Positions 11,350 through 23,031 of a stretch of 64,000 bases of DNA are shown here, piece after piece (within the stretch, counting starts at the first letter, position 1; each line of letters starts with the position of its first letter). A program made the position numbers and the translations under genes. The DNA is from Spiroplasma endosymbiont of Diplazon laetatorius (GTDB lineage: Bacteria > Bacillota_I > Bacilli_A > Mycoplasmatales > Mycoplasmataceae): NCBI RefSeq assembly GCF_964019625.1, contig NZ_OZ026458.1, positions 806,001 to 870,000 of the forward strand, written 5' to 3'. The notes beneath the pieces were generated by a model. The model had not been told where the DNA came from and searched no databases. It worked only from the letters and a program-made list of their open reading frames with translations.

Positions 11350-14046
11350 TTATTTTAAGTTAAATCAATCGCTTGCTTGTGAGTAGTTGATTTCTAACTC
11401 AACAAGAGCTTTTCTTTGTTTGTTTGATACTTCTAATAAATCGTCATATGCTTTTTTCATAGTTTCTAGAACTATTTCTTTAACTTGCTCTAGTTCTGTT
11501 TTTTTAACCAATAAGATTATTTCATCGTGTATTTGAGCAACCATTTTTGATTCAAGATCATTTTCATTTAAGTTTTTAAAAACATTTATCATTGCCACTT
11601 TCAAAATATCTGCAGCAGTTCCTTGGATCGGAGCATTAACTGCAGCTCTTTCTCCAAATTGCTTAACCATATAGTTTGAGTTACTTAATTCATAAATATA
11701 TCTTCTTCTATTTCCTAAAGTTTCAACATAACCATGTTCATATCCAAATTTAATAACTTCTTCTTTAAATTTTAATATTTGAGGGAAACCTTGATAATAA
11801 GCTTTTATATATTCTTTTGCTTGAGGAATAGATATTTTTAAATCTTTTGCTAAACCAAAATCACTTAATCCATAAAGGATACCAAAGTTGAAAATTTTAG
11901 CTACCCTTCTTTGATCTGAATTTACTTCTTCGCTTTCACTTAAATTAAAAATACTTCTAGCAGCTTCAGAGTGAATATCTCTTTTCATTGAAAAAATTTG
12001 AATTAGTTTTTCTTCTTTAAGAATATCAGCTAAAACTCTTAATTCAATTTGAGAATAGTCAAAACTTAAATAAATATTTTCATCATTAATTATAAATATT
12101 TTTCTAACATTTTTTTGTTCTTCGTCTCTTACAGAAATGTTTTGCATGTTTGGATAACTTGAACTAAGTCTTCCTGTATTTGTAAGAGTTTGATTAAATA
12201 TTGTATGAACTTTACTGTCTGGGTGAATAAATTTTTCAAAACCTTTTAAGTATGTTGAATGTAACTTACTATATTTTCTAAAAGCAATTATTTTTGAAAT
12301 AACTGGATGCTTATCTTCTAACATATCAAGTGTCTCTCTGTCAGTGCTTCCTTTATTGTAGTCTGGTAGTTTCATCTTTTCAAATAAAAGTTCTTTTAAT
12401 TGTTTAGGTGAACCTATGTTGAAATTATCATCAATATATTCACTTAAATCTTTTTTTATTTCAACTTCTAAATTATTTAATAACTCTAAAATATTTTTTT
12501 CTTGTATTGATAGTTCTTGTCTATCTACTTGTATACCTTCTATTTCCATATCTATTAAAACTTTTGCAAAAGGTAATTCTATTTTTTCATAAAGGCTCAT
12601 TTGATTGTTTTCGTTTAGTTGTTTTAAAATTTCTTCTTCATAGTTTTTTATTATTAGTGCTTTTGAAACTAAATAATCCATTTTAATTTTTTCATCAATT
12701 ATTTGAGTTCTCTTAACACCTTTACCAAAAATTTCTTCAAATGTTTTTATTTCATTAGAAGGATCTATCATCACTACGTGTTGTTCAAAATTTGATTTAA
12801 TATTTGAATTTATAACATAGCAAGCTATCATCATGTCGTAAATGAAAAGTTCTGGTTTAATTTTATATCCCATCTTTTTTAAAGCTACTATAGTTTTTTT
12901 AACATCATAAGTTTTAAATTTTCCATCTAACAAGAAAGACTGGAATTGATCATCTAAAACAGATTCACTTCAGTTGAAAATATTTATTTCTTCACTTGAT
13001 TTAAATGAGTAATAAAAATTTCCTTTTGAGTTTACAATCGAGATTCCAATGACGTCACTTGTATGATAATTGTCATTTAAAGTTTCTAAATAAATATAAT
13101 TTTCCTTATCATTATATTTATTATTTCATTTATCTAATTTTTCATAATTCATTTTTATTTCTTGAACAGGTTCTTCATTTCTTGAATTATATTTTTTTAA
13201 AAGAGAGTTCATTTCATATCTTATAAAGAAATCTCTTAGACCAGAGAAGTCTATGATTGTTTTTTCAAAACTTATGTTATTCAATTCCATATCTTTATAG
13301 ATAGTTGCTACTTCTTTTGATAGGAAAGCATCTTCTTTTCCTGCTAAGAGTTTTGTTTGTTTAGCACCTTTTATTTTATTTATATTTTCATAAATATTTT
13401 CTAGTGTTCCAAATTCTTGTAATAATTCTTTGGCACTTTTTTCTCCAATACCAGCTACACCTTTAATATTGTCAGAAGAGTCTCCTCTTAAACCTTTGTA
13501 GTCAATAACCTGTTCTGGAGTTACTCCTCATTTTTCAAATAATTTTTCTCTATTGTAAACCATTAGATCACTTGTTCCAATTTGTGGAGATAAAACAAAA
13601 GTTTTATCAGAAATTAATTGATACATATCTTGATCACTAGTAAGAATATGTGTTTCTACATCTTTATTACTTTCAAGAGTTTTTGAAATAGAACCAATTA
13701 TGTCATCGGCTTCATAATTGTCTACTTCAAATCATTCTATATTCGCTTGTGTAAGGAATTCTCTAACTATAGGGAATTGCATTACAAGTTCAGAAGGAGT
13801 TTTTGCTCTTCCTGCTTTATAGTCTTTTAATTTATCGTGTCTAAAAGTTTTTTTACCTTTATCAAAAGCTACCTTAACGCAAAAATAATCATTTTTTTCA
13901 ATGATATTCATAAGCATATTAATAAATGAGTATACTGCATTTGTTGGTATTCCACTTTTTGTTGTTAGAGTTGCTCTTCCATAAGAACTATAAAAGGCTC
14001 TAAAAATTAAAGCATTACCATCTACAAGTAAGAATTTGTTTTTCAT
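11350..14046 (-). CDS. polA: DNA polymerase I (5' nuclease and polymerase; proofreading domain degenerate)
   Basis: Encodes 898 residues. The N-terminal 5'-3' nuclease domain starts MKNKFLLVDGNALIFRAFY and continues with YEADDIIGS and a helix-hairpin-helix region (KGVAGIGEKSAKELL). Polymerase motif A is FDYSQIELR (about 662-670), motif B RRVAKIFNFGILYG (about 713-726), motif C QIHDE (about 838-842). The middle domain keeps the fold but the first exonuclease motif reads YLETLN where proofreading enzymes have Asp-x-Glu, so 3'-5' exonuclease activity is probably lost. It works in Okazaki fragment processing and repair. Confidence 0.96.
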
Positions 14047-14074
14047 AATTTTTCACCGTTAATTCTATAATAAC

Positions 14075-14099
14075 AAAAAAAGTGCCCTTGGCACTTTTT
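14075..14099 (-). terminator. Terminator of dnaE
   Basis: The stem is AAAAAGTGCC with GGCACTTTTT and a 3-base loop. The minus strand has a long T run. It separates dnaE from polA. Confidence 0.85.
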
Positions 14100-14100
14100 A

Positions 14101-17097
14101 TTATATCTCTTTGATAATTTCCAATAACACAGCATTAATTTTGTTATTGAATTTTTGTGTTTTTATTTTAATAATCAGGTTTTTACCGAGATTTAATTTG
14201 GGTTTTAAATTCTCAAAAACAGAAGAGAAAACAGTTACAACAAGAGTGTCTGTTTCATCCATTATATCTATGAATCCCATTTCATTTCCGTTTTTATCTT
14301 TTTTAGTAATTATGTTTTCTATGTTTATTAAAACATCACAAACTATACCTTCATCTTTTAAACTATTTAAAGTTCTTAATTTATCACTGTTTATAATTTT
14401 TTGTCTAATTATAGAAAGTGGATGAGCAGAGACAAAGAATCCTAAATATTCTTTTTCAAAACCAACTATTTCTTCTGGCTTATCTTTTTTCTTTTCTAAA
14501 TCTAAAGTCATATTAGGATCATTTAATAATGTAGCTGTTGATGCTAAGTTGAATATCTGTTCTCTTCTTGTTATTAAATCTTTTCTAGAAAACCCATAAC
14601 AATCAAATGCTCCCGAATAAACTAAGGCTATATATCTTTGTTCACTTAATCCTTTATCTTTCATATTTCCTATGAATAAAAGTATATTGTCAAAAGCTGA
14701 TTTATTAGTTTTAAATAATTCTTTAATATTTTTTAAGAATTCAGGTCCAATGAATTTTATTATGTTCATTGGAATATTGATCATATTATTATGATAAATA
14801 TAAATACTGTTAGGATTTTTTATTGTAGGAGGATTAATATTAAATCCTGCATTTTTTATTTCATTTAAATATTGAGAAGTTTTAACTTCATTTCTTATTG
14901 AACCATTTAATAAAGAACAATAGAAAGATGATTTATGATTTGCTTTTAAGTATGCCATTCAATAACTTATTAATGAGTATGCTATTGCATGAGATTTATT
15001 AAATCCATATAGTGCAAACTTTTCAATATAAACTCATATTTCATTTGCTTTATTTTGAGAATAACCATTCTTAATTGCAGCTTCAATAAATTCTTCTTTG
15101 AACTGTGTCATAAGATTTTTATCTTTTTTACCAATTGCTCTTCTAACAATATCGGCTCTGCTCAAACTCATGTTAGCAACCCTTTGAAGCATTTGCATTA
15201 TTTGTTCTTGATAAACAATAATTCCAAATGTTGATTCTAAAATGTCTTCCACATTTTTGTCAATAGAATATTTTGCTCCACTATTATTTTTTCTTTCAAT
15301 GAATAATGGAATATTGTCTTGTGGTCCAGGTCTATACAAGGCACTTGTTAAAGCTATATCATCAACTGAGCTTACATTCATTTTTATAAGAACATCTGTC
15401 ATACCAGATGACTCTAGTTGAAATATACCACTTGTGTCTCCTGACTTTAAAAGTTCAAAAGTTTTTTTATCATTTAAAGGTATTTCTTCTAATTTAATTT
15501 CTGTTTTGTCTACCATTTTAATATTTTTTAAAACTTCTTGAATTATTGAAAGATTTCTTAAGCCTAGTATATCAGTTTTGATTAAACCAATTTCCTCTAA
15601 ATGATTCATTGAAAATTGAGTTTGAGATATTCCATTAATTCCAATTTTTGTTGGTACAACTTTATAAAGTTCTACATCTGAAAAAACAACTCCAGCAGCA
15701 TGAGTTCCGGTTTGTCTAGGAAGACCAATTATCTTTTCACTTATTTCAAAAATTTGAGGATACTTCTCTTTGTATTTTCTTAAAGTTTCACTATCCTCTA
15801 AAGCAAGAGCGAGGTCTTTAACATTTTTATCATTAATTTGTTTAGTCATATGATTAATATCACTTGAAGGAACATCAAATATTCTTCCGCAATCTCTTAA
15901 AGCATTTTTTATTCCTATTGTTTGAAAAGTTGTTATTGTTGCAAAATGATCTTTTCCATATTTATTAAATAAGTATTCTAAAATTTCTTCTCTTCTATCA
16001 TCTTGAAAATCAAGGTCGATATCTGGAAGTGTAACCCTGTCAATATTTAGAAATCTTTCAAACAATAAATCTCATTCTATTGGATCTAACTTTGTAATTT
16101 TTAAAAGGAAAGCAACTAAACTTCCTGCAGCCGATCCCCTACCTGGACCATAAAGAATTCCTAATTTTATAGCTTCACTTATCATGTCGTGAACTATTAA
16201 AAAGTAATCTTCAAATCCCATTTTATTAATTACATTTAATTCATAAGATAATCTTTTTTTATAAATTTCTTTGTCTAAATTATTTTTGATATTTAAATAG
16301 CTTTCTAAAAAATCTTCACATATTATTTTTAAATAATCTTTAGAAGGCATTTTTTTACTGTTTGGGTATTTTAAGAAATGTTTTTCATAAACAAAAATAT
16401 TTTCAAAATCTATTAGTGAAGTTATTTTCAAAATATTATTTATGTGATTTTCACAACTTACGTATTTTGCAACCAATTCTTTAGGGTAATAAAAATTCTT
16501 TTCCACATTTAAAAGTTCATTTATTAACTTTCCTTCACCTATAGCTTTCAGAGTTTTATAAACAGAAAATTCATTTTCATTTAAAAAATTAATTTGATTG
16601 GCAAAAACAATATTTTTGAATTTAGAAAAATAAGTGTGGTTTTGTTTTGTTATACCTATATAAAAATTTTCTTCATCTAATAATTTTTTAAACTTCTCTA
16701 AGTAGCTGTCTACATTTTCAATAGAAAAGATTGAAACTACAATTAAATCATTTGAAATAGTTTTTCAAAATAAATCTTCAATTTTTGTAAGATCTGTTTT
16801 TTCGTTTTCATTTAAATACGAACTAATTTTACTTATTTGTTGAAATCCATTATTATTTTTTGCATACATTAAAACATTCCCAAAAGACAATTCAACATTT
16901 AAACCTATAATTGGTTTTAGGTCTTTAGCTTTAGCTTTATCATAAAATTCTGCAGCTCCATACATTGTATTTTTATCTGAATAAAATGCATAATCCAGAT
17001 TATTCAACTTTAAGAAATTTAAATAATCTTCAATCTTAATTGTTGAATTTAGAAAATTATAGCAACTTTGAACATTAAGTAAATTTAAATATTCCAT
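14101..17097 (-). CDS. dnaE: DNA polymerase III alpha subunit, DnaE type
   Basis: Encodes 998 residues from the ATG at 17097, which has a GAGG site; the GTG 12 bases upstream is an unlikely start. The palm motif LPDIDLDF (about 358-364) and [13 protein letters not shown] are intact, as is the [12 protein letters not shown] fingers region. The C-terminus carries an OB-fold (ending [13 protein letters not shown]). The N-terminal PHP domain is degenerate: the metal-binding HxH...D pattern reads [10 protein letters not shown] and TDHG reads SDKN. This protein copies DNA. A PolC-type polymerase, if present, lies outside the window. Confidence 0.96.
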
Positions 17098-17132
17098 ACG
17101 AAACCTCACTTCTTTTATTTTACATCATTAAC

Positions 17133-17160
17133 AAAAAAACACCATTTATAAATAGTGTTA
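17133..17160 (-). terminator. Terminator of the J-domain gene
   Basis: An imperfect stem (AACACTATTT / AAATGGTGTT on the minus strand) is followed by seven T. It overlaps the stop codon. Confidence 0.7.
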
Positions 17161-17574
17161 TTGTTTTCTCCTATTAAATTCATCGACAATTGTTTCATAA
17201 GCATTATTAATTTTTGTCATTTCTGCTTGTGCTTCCAAGTTATTTGGATTTTTGTCTGGGTGATATTTTTTTGCAAGTTCTATATATCTTTTTTTAACAT
17301 CTTTTAGAGAAGTTCCTTTTTCAAGACCTAAAGCTTTATAAGCTTGATCTATTTGAGATTCTCCACTATAAAAGTCTTGGTATGAGTTCGATTCGTCATA
17401 TCCATATCCAGCAGTATCTTCATCTGAATAACGACTTTGACTATTATCTCTATTTCTTTGTCTTCCGCCGTTTCTTCTTCTACGACCACCGAAAATTAAA
17501 TCCAATATTAAGTATATAAATATTGCATTAATTATTCTGGAAATGATTCTTAATAAATCATCCAATTTATTCAC
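17158..17574 (-). CDS. Membrane-anchored J-domain protein
   Basis: Encodes 138 residues. A single hydrophobic helix at about 10-26 (IINAIFIYLILDLIF) anchors it, followed by an Arg/Gly/Asn-rich linker (GGRRRRNGGRQRNRD). A C-terminal J domain spans about 75-138. The J domain keeps the HPD tripeptide (KKYHPDKNP) that stimulates DnaK ATPase. The Gly-rich and zinc-finger regions of true DnaJ are absent, so this is a type III J protein that may recruit DnaK to the membrane. It starts with an AGAGGTGA site 7 bp after the preceding gene. Confidence 0.85.
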   Translation of the reverse strand: MNKLDDLLRIISRIINAIFIYLILDLIFGGRRRRNGGRQRNRDNSQSRYSDEDTAGYGYDESNSYQDFYSGESQIDQAYKALGLEKGTSLKDVKKRYIELAKKYHPDKNPNNLEAQAEMTKINNAYETIVDEFNRRKQ

Positions 17575-17580
17575 CTCTTT

Positions 17581-17874
17581 TTAACTTATTGATAATCAAA
17601 CTATTAGTACAACTATTAACAATAGTATTATTATATATGCAGTAATCTTGTAAATAAAATAATTTGTTTTTCTCTTTTTATTCTTATTATTTGATTCACT
17701 TTTTTTATCTTTTAGAATAGGACTTTTAATTTCAGAAATAGTTAAAGAATCATCTTTATAGTTTTCTATTTCAAATTCCTGATCATATGCTAATGTTTCA
17801 CTGTTAACCACATTACCATTGAACACTCCGAATTTACTAGTCTCTGTTTTCTTTTTCGCTTTGTTGTTTTTCAA
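17581..17874 (-). CDS. Small tail-anchored membrane protein
   Basis: Encodes 97 residues from a TTG at 17874; no in-frame ATG is available. The first 75 residues are charged and basic (MKNNKAKKKTETSKFG, later KNKKRKTN). The last 22 form one hydrophobic helix ending WLSIS, so the protein is probably tail-anchored. Its start lies 38 bp inside the end of thiI, and the J-domain gene follows after 6 bp, which suggests one operon. No family recognised; the ribosome site (GGTGG) is weak, so the start is uncertain. Confidence 0.6.
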
Positions 17875-19048
17875 CTAAACCACCATCTTTTCATATATAA
17901 GTTTTAATTAAGTTGTTAATAGTATAGTCTATCATTTCATCTAATAATAAACTTTCTTCTTGTTTTTGAGCTACATAACTTTTTGGTTTTGTAACAGGAT
18001 TTTTAGGAACATACATAGAACATACATCATCAAATGGTAATATAGATATCTCGTATGTATCTATTTTTTTAGATATATCAATAATTTCTTCTTTATCAAA
18101 AGTTAATACCGGTCTTAATATTGGTAATTGAGAAACTTCATTGATAACATTTATAGATTCAATTGTTTGGCTAGCAACTTGTCCAAGAGATTCTCCTGTA
18201 ATAATTGCATGTGCACCAATAATTTTCGATCAATTATTAGCTATTCTTATAAAAATTCTTCTCATAATAGTTATTCTGTATGATTCTTCTTTTATATGCA
18301 TTAATTCTTTTAATATCATAGAAAAGTCACAAACATATAACGAGAAGTTTGCTTGATTATATTTTTCAATTTGACTTGCCAATTTGAAAACTTTATCTAA
18401 GGTTTCGGGTGTTGTGTGTGGTGGTGTCATAAAGTGTAGAAAATCTACTTGCATACCTCTTTTTAAAGTTAAGTAACTTGCAACCGGAGAATCTATTCCT
18501 CCACTTAATAATGAAAGACCTTTTCCACTTACTCCAACTGGTAATCCTTTTGAAGCATTAATTCTTGAAGTGAATATAAATGCACCATTGTGTTTAATAA
18601 TTACAGTTATTTTTAATTCTGGTTTATGAACATCAACTTTAATATTCTGATTATTTTTTAAAATATTAACAGCAACTTTTGTTTTTAATTCTTGAGAACT
18701 TAGTTCAAAACTTTTATCTTTTCTTTCAACTTCAACTTTAAAAGTACCTGAATGTTTCATTGCAACTTCTAAAGTTTTCGAAAGAATTACATCTTCTTTT
18801 TTATCAACAATTTCAACAATAGATAATGAGTAAATACCAAAGATGTTTTGTAGTATAGAAGATATTTCATCCAATTTAGATTCATCACTTATTTCTAAAA
18901 CCAAACTGTTGTGGTCTTTCTTATATACTATTATTTCTTTGTACTGTTTAAGTTTAAATTTGATATTTTGAATTAACTTACTTATAAAGGCATTTCTATT
19001 ATTTCCTTTTAAAGTTAATTCACCATATCTTATTAATATATTTTTCAT
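17837..19048 (-). CDS. thiI: tRNA 4-thiouridine synthase ThiI
   Basis: Encodes 403 residues. It has an N-terminal ferredoxin-like domain (MKNILIRYGELTLKGNNR), a THUMP domain to about residue 165, and a PP-loop ATPase with SGGIDSP (about 183-189). A conserved cysteine is in PFDDVCSMYVPKNP. There is no C-terminal rhodanese domain, as in Bacillus ThiI, so sulfur must come directly from a cysteine desulfurase not seen here. It modifies uridine 8 of tRNA. The gene starts 10 bp after ezrA with an AAGAGGT site. Confidence 0.95.
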
Positions 19049-19058
19049 TTAGTACCTC

Positions 19059-20810
19059 TTATCTAATTCTGCTCTCTTTTATTTTTAGTAATTGATTTAA
19101 TGAGAAACCAATTAATTGATCAAGTTGTCTTTGTTTAAATAATCTTTCACAATCATAAATAACTGTTTCGATTCCTTCAATTTTTCCAACATATCTTTCT
19201 AAATAAACTATTATTTCTTGAGAAATGTAATCTAAAAAAATTGTATCATTAAGATCTCTTGCAATAACAAGAGTTTCTTGATTACATTGTTCGATTCTAT
19301 TAGAAATAACTTCTCTTTGTTCTTGGGTAGTTATTTTCTTTAATGTGTCCATAGAAAACTTATCTAACTTGATATGCATTTCTTGAATTGGCTCAATAAA
19401 TCTTTCTAACTCTTTTATAGATCTGAATTGATTAATTTTTACATCAAGTTGATTTAAAATTGATTGAATAAATACAACTTGATTAGCTAATGAATCAATA
19501 TTTGTACTTTTACTTTCAACAACTTTTGCAGATCTTTCTAATGCAGCCATATCTTTAAGAGCTTGTTCCATTAACTCCAACATTTGCACTTTAATTTCTG
19601 AAAGATTAATTTCAGAACCATTATTGGTTCCTAAATCTATTTGTGAGAATAATAAATCAGCTTTTGATTTAGTTTTTCTAAATGAAACTTTTGCAGTCTC
19701 AAAATCATTTCTATCTTTAGAAAATTGTTTAGTTATATCCTCTACTCTAGTGAAATCTCTTTCAACAAGTCTTGATGAATGTTCAATCATATCAAATTTA
19801 TTTCTTATATCTGGAGTTCTAACCTCAAAGAAAGATTTTAAGTTGTCTTCATTTTCCACAACACTTCTAAAAGCATTAATTTGATTAAATACATCTTTTA
19901 AAGTTCTATTAGCTTTTTTAAATTGTAATTTCTGTAATTCGTTGTTTATTTTTATTCTTAAAGTATCAATTGCTATTTCAAGTTCTCTAAATTTTACTGC
20001 ATTTATAGGTAAGTTTCTTCTTACCGGACCAAATGTAACGTGTTTATTTTTTAGTTCAATCATCATTTGAGGTATTACAGTTGTAATTATTGAAATAACA
20101 TATGGTATTGAGTCTAAAAGTTCAATTAAAAATATTAAAGCTTGGTCTATTTTCAATAAATAGTCTCAACTTTCTTTATATCTACCTTCATCCAGTTTTA
20201 AATAGAAGTCTTCAAAAAGACCTTCTATTTGGTCAATTGTTGATTTTAATTTAATTTCATCAATTGCTATATCTTTAAAAGTTGTCATTATAACTTCATC
20301 TTTAAGTATTCTAAATAACTCTTTTTGGAATGTTAAAGAATCTCTTTGTATAAATTCTATTTCTAAATTATTCATTGTTTCTATAAAGATTTCATGAACA
20401 TTTTTGTTTATTGTCATAGCTCTTTCATAAACAGTTTCAAATTTCTTAAGATTTTTTAGGTTAGGTCTTGTGTTTTTTCTATCTTCAATCAATCCCACAA
20501 AATCCATAAATACTTTTTGTAATTCAACTTCGAAAAGGATTTCATATTTTGTTCTTCAAATCATTAATTCTTTTTCAAAACTTCTTGTTTCTTCAAATAT
20601 CATTGATATTCTCATTAAACGGTATTTTAAAGGTGATTTTTTTAAATCATCCATTAAATCAATTGTTTTTGCTGCAGTTTGAAGGATTCTTCTATAAATA
20701 TTCATTAAAATCAATATTATCATCGCTATTACAAGGCAAGCAAAAAAAGTACATAACGCCCCTATGTACACTGGATTTTTAAATATTTGATCAATATCCC
20801 ATGGTTTCAT
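19059..20810 (-). CDS. ezrA: EzrA-like septation ring regulator
   Basis: Encodes 583 residues, close to the 562 of Bacillus EzrA. One N-terminal membrane helix (about 16-40) is followed by a helical coiled-coil cytoplasmic region of more than 500 residues. That layout, and its position directly before thiI as in Bacillus, support the call. In Firmicutes EzrA binds FtsZ and tunes ring assembly. Sequence similarity in such spectrin-like repeats is weak, so the call rests partly on context. The start has an AAGGAAG site. Confidence 0.75.
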
Positions 20811-20903
20811 AATTTTACTTCCTTAAAATCAAATTCATTATATCATATAGAGAATTATTGAGTGTTTTTTTAAATTAACTTACTTTTATAGGGGAATTTA
20901 ATA

Positions 20904-20909
20904 TATAAT
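20904..20909 (+). promoter_or_regulatory. -10 element of rpsD
   Basis: A perfect TATAAT sits 13 bases before the structured rpsD leader. A poor -35 (TACTTT) lies 17 bases upstream. Confidence 0.5.
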
Positions 20910-20919
20910 TATTTTTGGT

Positions 20920-21078
20920 TAATCTGCAAATAAACACTGCAAAATAATTAGTCTATAACTTATTAAAAGTAACCCCTGCAGATGGAGGGCGAAATATAGA
21001 CTTCCTTTGCTGGAGTTTATCTTTAGTTATGATTTTCCAAATAATATAATAAAAAAATAGAAAAACAGGAGAAAAAGT
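20920..21078 (+). promoter_or_regulatory. Pseudoknot-forming rpsD leader (S4 autoregulation candidate)
   Basis: Three helices can be drawn. ATCTGCA (20922-20928) pairs with TGCAGAT (20977-20983). AGTCTATA (20950-20957) pairs with TATAGACT (20995-21002). ATAAAC and GCAAA (20930-20943) pair with TTTGC and GTTTAT (21006-21020). The first partner falls inside the loop of the second, so the fold is a pseudoknot. Ribosomal protein S4 is known to repress its own mRNA through pseudoknotted leaders in E. coli and Bacilli; binding here is inference. Confidence 0.7.
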
Positions 21079-21696
21079 ATGTCAAGATATACAGGATCTA
21101 CATTCAAAAAAGCTAGAAGATACGGATTTTCTATCTTAGAAACAGGTAAAGAGTTCTCAAAAGGTAAAAAAAGAACTACAGCACCTGGACAACACGGTGC
21201 AAGAAGAACTAAACTTTCAGGTTATGGTCAACAAATGCAAGAAAAACAAAAAGTTAAATTCATGTATGGTTTAACTGAAAGACAATTCAGAAACACTTAT
21301 GCAAGAGCTAAAAAAATCAAAGGAATTACAGGAACAATCTTCTTACAACAATTAGAATCAAGATTAGATAACGTAATTTACAGAATGGGATTATCATTAA
21401 CAAGACAAGGTGCAAGACAATTAGTTTCACACGGTCACATTTTAGTTAATGGTAAAAAATTAGATATTCCTTCATATTCAGTAAGAATTGGAGATATCAT
21501 CTCAGTTAAAGATAAAATGCAAAAAAACGATAAAATCGTTGAAGCATTAGCATCAAACGCATCAACTGTTGAATTTGTAAAATTCGATAAAGCAAAAATG
21601 ACTGGATCATTAGTAAGATTACCAGAAAGAAAAGAATTAAACCAAGAAATCAATGAAGCATTAATTGTTGAATGATACAACCGTTTAATTAAATAA
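21079..21696 (+). CDS. rpsD: 30S ribosomal protein S4
   Basis: Encodes 205 residues; one in-frame TGA close to the end is Trp, giving the true C-terminus WYNRLIK. Family landmarks include [14 protein letters not shown], the [14 protein letters not shown] segment and the S4 RNA-binding domain ([21 protein letters not shown]). S4 starts assembly of the small ribosomal subunit on 16S rRNA. It is monocistronic here, with a structured leader upstream and a bidirectional terminator downstream, as in Bacillus. Confidence 0.98.
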
Positions 21697-21697
21697 T

Positions 21698-21726
21698 AAA
21701 AAAATGAGCTTTGAGCTCATTTTTTT
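21698..21726. terminator. Bidirectional terminator between rpsD and tsaC
   Basis: The stem AAAAATGAGCT / AGCTCATTTTT with a TTG loop has A and T runs on both sides. Confidence 0.9.
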
Positions 21727-22231
21727 ATTCTCTAATTGTTTTTTTATTTATTAAGTCAATTATTTTGGAAGGCTTAGATTCTAGAATGCCATCTCAAAAC
21801 ACTTCACTTATTTGGATGTTGAATAGTTCCAACTCTTCTTTTTTACTTAAAAATGGATTACCAGAATAATTAACACTTGTTGAAAATATTAAACCTGTTT
21901 TGTTTATTATTTTTTTTAAGTCTCTTCTTTTGACTTTTCTTAAAGCTATACTGCCTTCTTTAGTTTCAACTATTTGAGTAATAGGTTCTTTTAATTTAAG
22001 ATTTTTAAAAAACTCTTTTTCTAACTTAATTAGTTTTTTTACTTGTTTAATCTTAGAAAATAGAACAATCAACTTCTTATTTTCTTTTGATTTTTTAATT
22101 AAATTAATTTTATTTTCATTTTCATTATTGTATAAAGCACTTAATCCATAAATGGTATCTGTTGGCAATATTACAACTTTGTTGTCTTTTAAGTACCTTA
22201 TTGCACTTTTTATGTCTTTTTTTGACAACAT
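21725..22231 (-). CDS. tsaC: Sua5/YciO/YrdC-type threonylcarbamoyl-AMP synthase
   Basis: Encodes 168 residues. The start at 22231 has an AAAGGAAG site; longer in-frame starts do not. The YrdC signature VVILPTDTIYGLSAL is at residues 15-30, then the conserved lysine region KKSKENKKLIVLFS and the STSVNYSG loop. The enzyme makes threonylcarbamoyl-AMP for t6A37 of ANN-reading tRNAs. It is the short form without the C-terminal Sua5 domain. Its ATG overlaps the stop of the upstream dehydrogenase gene by one base (TAATG). Confidence 0.9.
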
Positions 22232-23031
22232 TATTTTGTCTTCCTTTGATAATTGTAAACTGAATTTAAAATTCAAGATTCTGGCATTCAGTCTGTAAGT
22301 TTTTTAGCCATTCTATTAAATCCGCCAACAACTATATAGTTTTTTCTTTTTATTTTAATTGCCTTTTTCAAACTTTTCTTTGCATAAGTTGATGATTTCA
22401 TAGCTTTTGAACCATTTCTTAATTTTGCTCTTTTTTCATCACTGCTTCTATTTCAGAAATCTGTTTTAAGTGCTCCTGGACAAATTGTTATTACCCTAGC
22501 TTTTGTTTTTTGTTTTTTAAGCTCAGTATTTATAGCTATACCAAAACTTAAAACATATGCTTTTGAAGCATAGTAACTAGAGAATACAGGTCCTGGAGTA
22601 AAAGAACCCATTGAAGCTATATTTAAAACTCTACCTTTATTATTTTCTTTGAATTTTTGTACAAATAATTTTGTAATTATATGCAGAGATTTTATATTTA
22701 AATCCAACATGTTCATTTCTTTTTCTAAATCTGTTTGATCGAAATAACCTCAAACACCATAACCTGCATTATTTATAACAATTTCCACATTATATTTTTT
22801 TGAGTCTTCAAAAATTTTGTATGAGTTTTTTAAATCACTTAGATCCAAATCTCACCCCTCAACTTTTAAATCTTTATATTTATTTTGTAGTTCTTTTAAA
22901 CTATCTGTATTTCTAGCAATACCGATAACGTTATATCCTAATTTTAGTAATTCTTCACAATAAGAATAACCAAGACCCTTACTTGCCCCAGTAACTATTG
23001 CAAAAGTATCTTTATTTAGATTTTTTTTCAT
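22231..23031 (-). CDS. Short-chain dehydrogenase/reductase (SDR)
   Basis: Encodes 266 residues. It has the classical SDR Rossmann motif TGASKGLG (about 14-21), NNAGYG, a serine before the active site, and the catalytic YASKA (Tyr-x-x-x-Lys). A C-terminal extension of about 60 residues is basic (AKKSLKKAIKIKRKN). It is an NAD(P)-dependent oxidoreductase; the substrate is unknown. The gene overlaps the end of pgsA by 20 bp and the start of tsaC by one base, so the three are translated together. A start 45 bases upstream is also possible. Confidence 0.85.
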
